DNA from: Clostridia bacterium
Lineage (GTDB): Bacteria > Bacillota > Clostridia > Oscillospirales > CAG-272
DNA length: 18,967 nt
Reading direction: 5' to 3'
Assembly (NCBI GenBank): GCA_017382555.1
Contig: JAFOAB010000022.1
Coordinates: 1 to 18,967 of the forward strand
Below the pieces are notes generated by a model. It saw only the letters and a list, made by a program, of their open reading frames with translations, was not told the DNA's origin and did not search any database. Below are positions 14,660-18,967 of this stretch, one piece after another (position 1 is the first letter of the stretch; each line of letters opens with the position of its first letter). The translations under genes were made by a program, and so were the position numbers.

Positions 14660-15037
14660 ATGACTTTTGCAGAAAAGCTGAGAATGCTGCGCAAAAGAAA
14701 GGGATATACCCAACAGGAGCTTGCCGAAATTATCGGTGTTACCTCGCGTACGCTGATAAATTACGAGATGGGCAAATGCTGCCCCAAGCAGACAGAGCTT
14801 TATATGCGCCTTGCATCCGTTTTTAACGTGAATATGGAGGAGCTTATTACGGATACGGATTGCGTTCCCGAGGAGATTGCCGACGGTGAGGGCGCGGATA
14901 ACGCCGCAAAGGAGATGCGTAAGCTTGTTGCAAAGCTAAACGGACTTTTTGCGGGCGGTCAATTAAGCGAAGAGGATAGAGACAAGGTAATGTATGCCGT
15001 TACCGATATGTATTGGAAGGCGAAGGCGGGAAAATGA
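14660..15037 (+). CDS. XRE-family HTH transcriptional regulator
   Basis: 125 residues. The N-terminal Cro/C1-type helix-turn-helix spans about residues 3-62: FAEKLRMLRKRKGYTQQELAEIIGVT in outline, with the recognition helix near SRTLINYEMGK (29-39). The C-terminal half (about 70-125) is charged and helical with no named domain; it could be a dimerisation or protease-responsive part. AAGGAGAG (14647-14654) precedes the ATG. The stop overlaps the maf start as ATGA, so the two are coupled. By analogy with ImmR-ImmA of ICEBs1, it would repress its own operon through the palindrome at 14627 until cleaved or inactivated by the downstream ImmA-like protease. This is inference. Confidence 0.9.
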   Translation: MTFAEKLRMLRKRKGYTQQELAEIIGVTSRTLINYEMGKCCPKQTELYMRLASVFNVNMEELITDTDCVPEEIADGEGADNAAKEMRKLVAKLNGLFAGGQLSEEDRDKVMYAVTDMYWKAKAGK

Positions 15038-15645
15038 ACTACGAGCTTTATCTTGCATCCGCATCGCCGCGAAGACGCGAGCTTCTCGATATGCTCGGCT
15101 TTTCCTACCGTCTGCTGCTTCCTAATGCTGATGAAAATTGTACGGAAACGGATCCCGGTCGCTTTGTTGCTGAGCTTGCCGCAAGAAAAGCGGAGGCGGC
15201 AATGGAGCTTCTTACAGCCGAGGAGCGTAAAAACGCTTTGATACTCGGTGCTGACACCGTTGTTTACGCAAACGGCGAGATCCTCGGCAAGCCCAAGGAT
15301 AAGGCTGATGCCGCGCGTATGCTTGCCTCCTTTGAGGGGACAACGCATCAGGTGTACAGCGGAATTGCGCTTGCAACCGCAAACGGCACCGTAAGCGCAA
15401 GCGAATGCACAACGGTGCACTTCGGTGCTATGAGCAAGGCGGAGATCGATGCCTACGTAAGCACGGGTGAACCTATGGACAAGGCAGGTAGCTACGCTGT
15501 GCAGGGCGTCTGCTCCATGTGGATCGACGGCATCGAGGGCTGTCATTTCAACGTCATCGGTCTGCCGATAAGAAGACTGTATAAAACTCTTTGCGAGATG
15601 GGGATAGATCCGTTAAGCCTCAGAAGGAAGCCCGAAAATGGCTGA
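15034..15645 (+). CDS. maf: Maf-like nucleoside triphosphate pyrophosphatase
   Basis: 203 residues from the ATG at 15034, the usual Maf size. SASPRRRELL (9-18), GADTVV (72-77), GKPKD (86-90) and AGSYAVQG (151-158) are the family signatures and carry the substrate-binding and catalytic residues. Maf proteins hydrolyse dTTP, UTP and modified nucleotides to the monophosphate and pyrophosphate, and in Bacillus subtilis Maf overproduction blocks septation. The frame is also open upstream to a GTG at 15013, but starting there would remove the ATGA coupling and add residues not seen in the family. maf commonly neighbours radC/mreBCD; here it sits between an XRE regulator and an ImmA-like protease. 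Confidence 0.94.
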   Translation: MNYELYLASASPRRRELLDMLGFSYRLLLPNADENCTETDPGRFVAELAARKAEAAMELLTAEERKNALILGADTVVYANGEILGKPKDKADAARMLASFEGTTHQVYSGIALATANGTVSASECTTVHFGAMSKAEIDAYVSTGEPMDKAGSYAVQGVCSMWIDGIEGCHFNVIGLPIRRLYKTLCEMGIDPLSLRRKPENG

Positions 15646-16165
15646 TATACTTGCCATTGCAGGGGCGGCAGCCGGTGCCGCAGAGCTTCACCGTTCGCGC
15701 GATCCGTTCTTTATAGCGGATGCGGAGGGGGTGCGCGTGTGCTTTTACGATCTCGGCTCGCTTAACGGAATGTATACCGTTATCGGTGGGGTCAGCTTTA
15801 TTGCCATCTCGTCCGTTATAGGGGAGAGCGAGGCAAGGCTTGTTTGCGCACACGAGCTTGGGCATCACTTTTTGCATAAAAGCCTTGCGGAAAGCACCGC
15901 ACTTGCGGACAGTGCTCTTTTTTCGGGCGGTGGACGGCTGGAGTATGAGGCAAACGCGTTTGCCGCGGAGCTTCTTGTTGCCGACGATGCGCTGTGTGAT
16001 GCCGTAAAAATGTGTCCCGACATCGCCTCTGCCGCCGCAGAGCTTGACGTGCATCCCGAAATTCTTGCTGTAAAAGGTGAGATATTGAGAAGTAAAGGTT
16101 TAAATTTCAACCCTCTCGAAATAAAGGTTGATTTTTTGCGAAAACAGTTGCAAAAAGGGAATTGA
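15638..16165 (+). CDS. ImmA/IrrE-family metallo-endopeptidase
   Basis: 175 residues. The zinc site HELGHH (72-77) follows a VCA segment, and the third-ligand region LEYEANAFAAELL (101-113) has Glu104 and the AN-FA-LL pattern of this family. ImmA-type proteases cleave XRE repressors (as in ICEBs1); IrrE cleaves DdrO in Deinococcus. An XRE gene in the same operon fits that partnership. The start overlaps the end of maf by 8 bases, with GAAGGAAG just before it. The residues after 140 form a basic C-terminal tail. No phage or conjugative gene is nearby, so this is not a mobile-element immunity module as far as can be seen. Confidence 0.88.
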   Translation: MADILAIAGAAAGAAELHRSRDPFFIADAEGVRVCFYDLGSLNGMYTVIGGVSFIAISSVIGESEARLVCAHELGHHFLHKSLAESTALADSALFSGGGRLEYEANAFAAELLVADDALCDAVKMCPDIASAAAELDVHPEILAVKGEILRSKGLNFNPLEIKVDFLRKQLQKGN

Positions 16166-16190
16166 CTTTACATATAATTTGAAATAAAAT
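16162..16190 (+). promoter_or_regulatory. Sigma-A promoter of the AraC-family gene
   Basis: TTGACT (16162-16167), a 17-base spacer and TAAAAT (16185-16190). The -35 overlaps the stop codon of the protease gene, so the regulator has its own start signal directly at the end of the xre operon. Confidence 0.78.
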
Positions 16191-16219
16191 GATGGTTCAT
16201 TATCAAATTCTTGTAAAGT
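16165..16219. promoter_or_regulatory. Long imperfect inverted repeat over the AraC promoter
   Basis: ACTTTACA (16165-16172) with AATTTGA (16176-16182) on the left match TCAAATT (16203-16209) with TGTAAAGT (16212-16219) on the right; the gap inside each arm differs by one base. A small inner repeat ATGA/TCAT (16189-16192, 16197-16200) lies between. The whole structure encloses the spacer, the -10 box and the likely start site, so it is a likely operator, possibly for the AraC protein itself. Confidence 0.55.
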
Positions 16220-16234
16220 TAGCGGGGTATAAAA

Positions 16235-17080
16235 ATGATCAGCCGCGGGTATGAAAAGCTGTTTTACGTTTCTTCGGGCAAGTTCGATCCCTCCAGATCC
16301 TTTGACGTGGAGATGGCGGGAATCACGTCGCCGAACGAGAATTACCGCATAGAGCGCAACCGTACGCGCTTTAGCCTTAATAACGTTTCTGTTTTTGAGT
16401 ACGTTATAAGCGGTAAGGGATATATTGAGTGTGAGGGCGAGATCTATACCGTCAAGGCGGGAGATTTCTATTATCTCGACCGCGGTCACAGCCACAAATA
16501 TTGGGCAGATCCCGAGGATCCGTACACTAAAATATGGATAAACGCACGAGGCAGACTCACCTCCGCTGCGCTTGCCGCCTACTATTTTAACGAGCCCGTA
16601 GTTATCGAGCATATCGACGTTTACGATCTTTTTAAGCGTATGGGTGATGCGCTGAACGAAATTGACGAAAATAATCGCGATGACGTTTTCGGAGAGGTTG
16701 CCGTTCTGCTTACCGAGGTGATAGTTAAGGTAGGCACCGTCAGGGCGCGCAGAAGGGTATCCTCCACTCTCGCTTATCAGATCAAGAGTATGATAGACGA
16801 GACACCTAATTTCGACATCACTCTTGCGGAAGTGGAAAAGAAGTTTTTCCTCTCCAAATCCTATATAATCCATTTATTTTCAGACGAATTCAACATAACC
16901 CCAAAGCAATACATACTGCAAAAGAAGATAGATACGGCAAAGGTGCTGCTCAGGGATGCAAGATGCGAGCTGTGCGAGATAGCGGACATACTGCATTTCT
17001 CCAGTGTACAGCATTTTTCCGCTACCTTCAAGCGCTATACGGGTATGACACCCGATACGTACCGCAGAAGCTGCGGTTAA
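16235..17080 (+). CDS. AraC-family transcriptional regulator with cupin N-terminus
   Basis: 281 residues. The N-terminal part has a cupin-like ligand-binding fold: ISGKGYIECEGEIYTVKAGDFYYLDRG lies about residues 59-85 (given in outline), with HSHKY after it. The C-terminal part (about 180-281) holds two helix-turn-helix units, around ITLAEVEKKFFLSKSYI and CEIADILHFSSVQHFSATFKRYTGMTP. This layout is usual for regulators of sugar or plant-glycan use. The effector is unknown. The target could be the nearby GH3 gene, but no direct evidence links them. The ribosome site is weak (GGGG at 16224-16227). The start codon fits the family N-terminus and no truncation is seen. Confidence 0.9.
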   Translation: MISRGYEKLFYVSSGKFDPSRSFDVEMAGITSPNENYRIERNRTRFSLNNVSVFEYVISGKGYIECEGEIYTVKAGDFYYLDRGHSHKYWADPEDPYTKIWINARGRLTSAALAAYYFNEPVVIEHIDVYDLFKRMGDALNEIDENNRDDVFGEVAVLLTEVIVKVGTVRARRRVSSTLAYQIKSMIDETPNFDITLAEVEKKFFLSKSYIIHLFSDEFNITPKQYILQKKIDTAKVLLRDARCELCEIADILHFSSVQHFSATFKRYTGMTPDTYRRSCG

Positions 17081-17107
17081 GTGTTGCCGGGGTGGCAAGA
17101 AGGTAAT

Positions 17108-18370
17108 ATGAACGGAAATCACAACAACGACCGCGCGTATTCCGAGCACGAGGCGAAGATACGCCGCGGTGAGGCGCAGCTGAATAACGGCAAACGCTAC
17201 GGAGGCTCATCCGCGCCAAAAAAATCATCCTCCGCATTTCTATACCTTGTTCCGCTTAATATACTTTGTCTCGTCCTCGCCGCACTTGCGGTGGTGGGTG
17301 TGGCATCCCTCGCAAGGACTGCGCAGGCAACGAATCCCGATACGCCAATAACCGACGGTACGGTGACCGAGGAGGTCACTATTCCCGTGGTTGTTGAGCC
17401 TGTGACGGAGCCTGTAACCGAGCCCGCGCATACGGACAGTGTTATCGTGCTTCCGGGTGTTGACGTGCCGTCAACGCAGATGCCGGAAATGTCGCCTCCG
17501 AGAACCGAGCCGCCGCTTGAGGAGCCGCCGGAGCCTAATGCCTTTCCATATAATTTACATCCCGATTACGATCTTTACTCCAAGCTTCTCGGTAACAGCG
17601 TGTATTCCGAGCATGCGATCATCGTGGATATAGAGGAGAACAGAGTCGTTGCCTCCCGCAATTCCACCGCAAAGATGTATCCCGCGTCTATGACAAAAGT
17701 TATGACGCTTTACGTGGCGGTAACCAATATTCCCGAAGCGGATCTGTACTCGAAGACCTTCAAGATATCCCGCGAGCTTTCCGACTATCTGTATCGCGAG
17801 AACGCGACGGTTGCGTACTTTGCCGTAAACGAGGAGGTTCTTCTTATCGACTGCCTCTACGGTGCTATCCTTCCCTCGGGTGCCGATGCCTGCATTGCGC
17901 TTGCAACACATATTGCGGGCGGTGAGGAGGCATTTGCCGAGCTGATGAACCAAACCGTAAAGAAGCTCGGACTTACGGATACGCATTTTACAAACAGCAC
18001 GGGTCTTCACGACCCCAACCACTATACGACCGCGTACGATATGGCGGTCATTATGAATGCGGCAATGCAGAACGAGCTGTGCAGACAGGTGCTTTCCACG
18101 ATTACCTACACTTCGCATTCCACACCGCAGAATCCCAACGGAATAACGTGGTTCAGCACCGCGCTTTCCCGCCTTTCTCCGTATAACAAGTCGTCCTTGA
18201 CCTTTATCGCGGGCAAGACGGGCTATACGCCAGAGGCGCGTCAGTGCCTTGTTTCCGTCAGCCGCACTGCCGATGGCAAGGAGTACATAATGGTTACGGG
18301 CTATGCCACACATAAGGACGAGGCGGTCAACGATGCCGTCAATTCAATTAAAAAGCCGTGCGTGAAGTAA
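17108..18370 (+). CDS. Membrane-anchored D-alanyl-D-alanine carboxypeptidase (peptidase S11)
   Basis: 420 residues from the ATG at 17108; AAGAAGG (17097-17103) supports it over the GTG at 17081. A cytosolic lead of about 42 residues is followed by a transmembrane helix (43-68) and a Pro/Glu/Thr-rich linker (about 75-145), so the enzyme is probably anchored by its N-terminus outside the cell. The catalytic domain has SMTK (194-197) with the nucleophile and general base, SGAD (257-260) at the SxN position and KTG (370-372). S11 enzymes trim the terminal D-alanine of peptidoglycan pentapeptides. The Asn of SxN is Ala, a variant common in clostridial relatives as far as I recall. There is no PBP5-type C-terminal anchor. 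The gene lies 27 bases after the AraC gene. Confidence 0.9.
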   Translation: MNGNHNNDRAYSEHEAKIRRGEAQLNNGKRYGGSSAPKKSSSAFLYLVPLNILCLVLAALAVVGVASLARTAQATNPDTPITDGTVTEEVTIPVVVEPVTEPVTEPAHTDSVIVLPGVDVPSTQMPEMSPPRTEPPLEEPPEPNAFPYNLHPDYDLYSKLLGNSVYSEHAIIVDIEENRVVASRNSTAKMYPASMTKVMTLYVAVTNIPEADLYSKTFKISRELSDYLYRENATVAYFAVNEEVLLIDCLYGAILPSGADACIALATHIAGGEEAFAELMNQTVKKLGLTDTHFTNSTGLHDPNHYTTAYDMAVIMNAAMQNELCRQVLSTITYTSHSTPQNPNGITWFSTALSRLSPYNKSSLTFIAGKTGYTPEARQCLVSVSRTADGKEYIMVTGYATHKDEAVNDAVNSIKKPCVK

Positions 18371-18371
18371 T

Positions 18372-18402
18372 AAAAAGCCGAGGCGACTGCCTCGGCTTTT
18401 TT
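18372..18402. terminator. Bidirectional rho-independent terminator between convergent genes
   Basis: AAAAAGCCGAGGC (18372-18384) and GCCTCGGCTTTTT (18389-18401) pair perfectly around a GACT loop, with six Ts on the plus strand and a run of As before the stem giving Ts on the minus strand. It serves the carboxypeptidase and the GH3 gene. Confidence 0.93.
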
Positions 18403-18406
18403 GTGT

Positions 18407-18967
18407 TTACTCAAGGAAGAATTTTGCTTCCTTATACTTATGGTCTGCGTAGCCGGTGAAGATAACGAACTCTCCTGCCTCCGATACGTGCTTGCAGCTT
18501 GCGTCGTAGAAGCGGAGCATCTCCTCCGTAACGGTAAAGGTTACGGTCTTCTCTTCGCCTGCCTCGAGGTGTATCTTCTCAAATGCTATAAGCGACTGTA
18601 CGGGGCGTACTGTGCTTGCGAAAAGATCGCGGATATACAGCTGTACCGTTTCCTTTGCCGCATAGCTTCCGCTGTTCTTGACGGTTATCTTAACGGTAAG
18701 GGGCTTTTCCGCGCTCATCTTGGTGTCGGAAAGCTCCATTGCCTCGTAATCAAGCTTGGTGTAGGAAAGGCCGTGGCCAAAGCAGTAAAGCGGTCTGTTG
18801 CCGCATCCGATGTAGTTGGAGGCGTATGCCTGATGCACGTCCTCCGCAGTCCACTTCGGTCTTCCGGTGTTGGGGTGGTTGTAGTAGATGGGGCACTGGC
18901 CAACGTGCTTCGGGAAGCTCATCGTCAGCTTTCCGCAGGGAACGGAATCGCCGAACAGCAGATCCGC
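18407..18967 (-). CDS. Glycoside hydrolase family 3 beta-glucosidase, C-terminal part (5' end outside window)
   Basis: The frame is open to base 18967, so only the last 186 residues are visible. It starts ADLLFGDSVPCGKLTMSFPKHVGQCPIYYNH, given here in outline: the strongly conserved end of the GH3 C-terminal sandwich domain. RPLYCFGHGLSYT (about 58-70) is the next family mark. About 70 residues later comes a fibronectin-III-like domain (VKITVKNSGSYAAKETVQLYIRD in outline). Such enzymes release terminal beta-linked glucose or xylose from oligosaccharides. The nucleophile region lies outside the window, so the sugar specificity is open. No signal peptide can be judged. The stop lies just past the shared terminator. 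Confidence 0.9.
   Translation of the reverse strand, partial: ADLLFGDSVPCGKLTMSFPKHVGQCPIYYNHPNTGRPKWTAEDVHQAYASNYIGCGNRPLYCFGHGLSYTKLDYEAMELSDTKMSAEKPLTVKITVKNSGSYAAKETVQLYIRDLFASTVRPVQSLIAFEKIHLEAGEEKTVTFTVTEEMLRFYDASCKHVSEAGEFVIFTGYADHKYKEAKFFLE

Noticed and set aside
15013..15036. Alternative GTG start for maf
   Set aside because: The ATG at 15034 gives the usual Maf N-terminus and an ATGA overlap with the upstream gene.
14660..16165. Toxin-antitoxin or phage immunity module built on the XRE and ImmA-like genes
   Set aside because: No integrase, excisionase, phage or conjugation gene and no attachment-site repeats were seen, and the middle gene is a standard Maf protein rather than a toxin.
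1..18967. CRISPR arrays, tRNA/rRNA genes, insertion sequences
   Set aside because: No regularly spaced direct repeats, no cloverleaf or rRNA-like sequence and no transposase motifs were found when reading both strands by eye.

Overview
The window reads as a chromosomal segment of a spore-forming member of the Clostridia (Bacillota), probably a gut-type lineage with moderately GC-rich DNA. The main evidence is the conserved sporulation/division block (SpoVB-like flippase, HU, RqcP, YabP, YabQ, DivIC), together with HemZ, a bifunctional Rel, a CdaR/YbbR-like protein next to a COG2509 flavoprotein, Shine-Dalgarno sites of the AGGAGG type and TTGACA/TATAAT-type promoters. Species and family cannot be named from the sequence alone. 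No tRNA, rRNA, CRISPR array, transposase or phage gene was seen.

Positions 1-10593 form one long, tightly packed plus-strand run of housekeeping genes: the 3' end of a YbbR/CdaR-like gene, a FAD-dependent dehydrogenase, recJ, rel, hemZ, a uridine-kinase-like P-loop kinase and a SpoVB/MurJ-type flippase. Intergenic gaps are at most a few tens of bases, and recJ/rel share one base. Positions 10594-12684 hold a strong sigma-A promoter and hup, a terminator, then rqcP, a dispersed palindromic repeat, yabP, yabQ and divIC. This is the classic Firmicute arrangement but without mazG. Positions 12706-13640 hold two tiny lipoproteins with no recognisable folded domain, flanking a small heavy-metal-associated (HMA) protein. 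Positions 13641-13800 are non-coding and hold a candidate small RNA and a perfect 18-bp bidirectional terminator hairpin.

Positions 13802-16165 are the most unusual part. A minus-strand orphan HPr-kinase-like protein is divergent from a three-gene operon of overlapping genes: an XRE repressor-like regulator, Maf (nucleotide pyrophosphatase / septum inhibitor) and an ImmA/IrrE-type zinc protease. A perfect 21-bp palindrome lies directly on the operon's transcription start, immediately after a near-consensus sigma-A promoter. This looks like a protease-controlled repressor switch with Maf as its cargo, which is the best candidate for an undescribed system here.

Positions 16162-18370 hold an AraC-type regulator whose promoter is enclosed by a long inverted repeat, and a membrane-anchored D-Ala-D-Ala carboxypeptidase ending in a strong terminator. 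A GH3 beta-glucosidase gene, of which only the C-terminus is inside the window, converges on that terminator from the minus strand.
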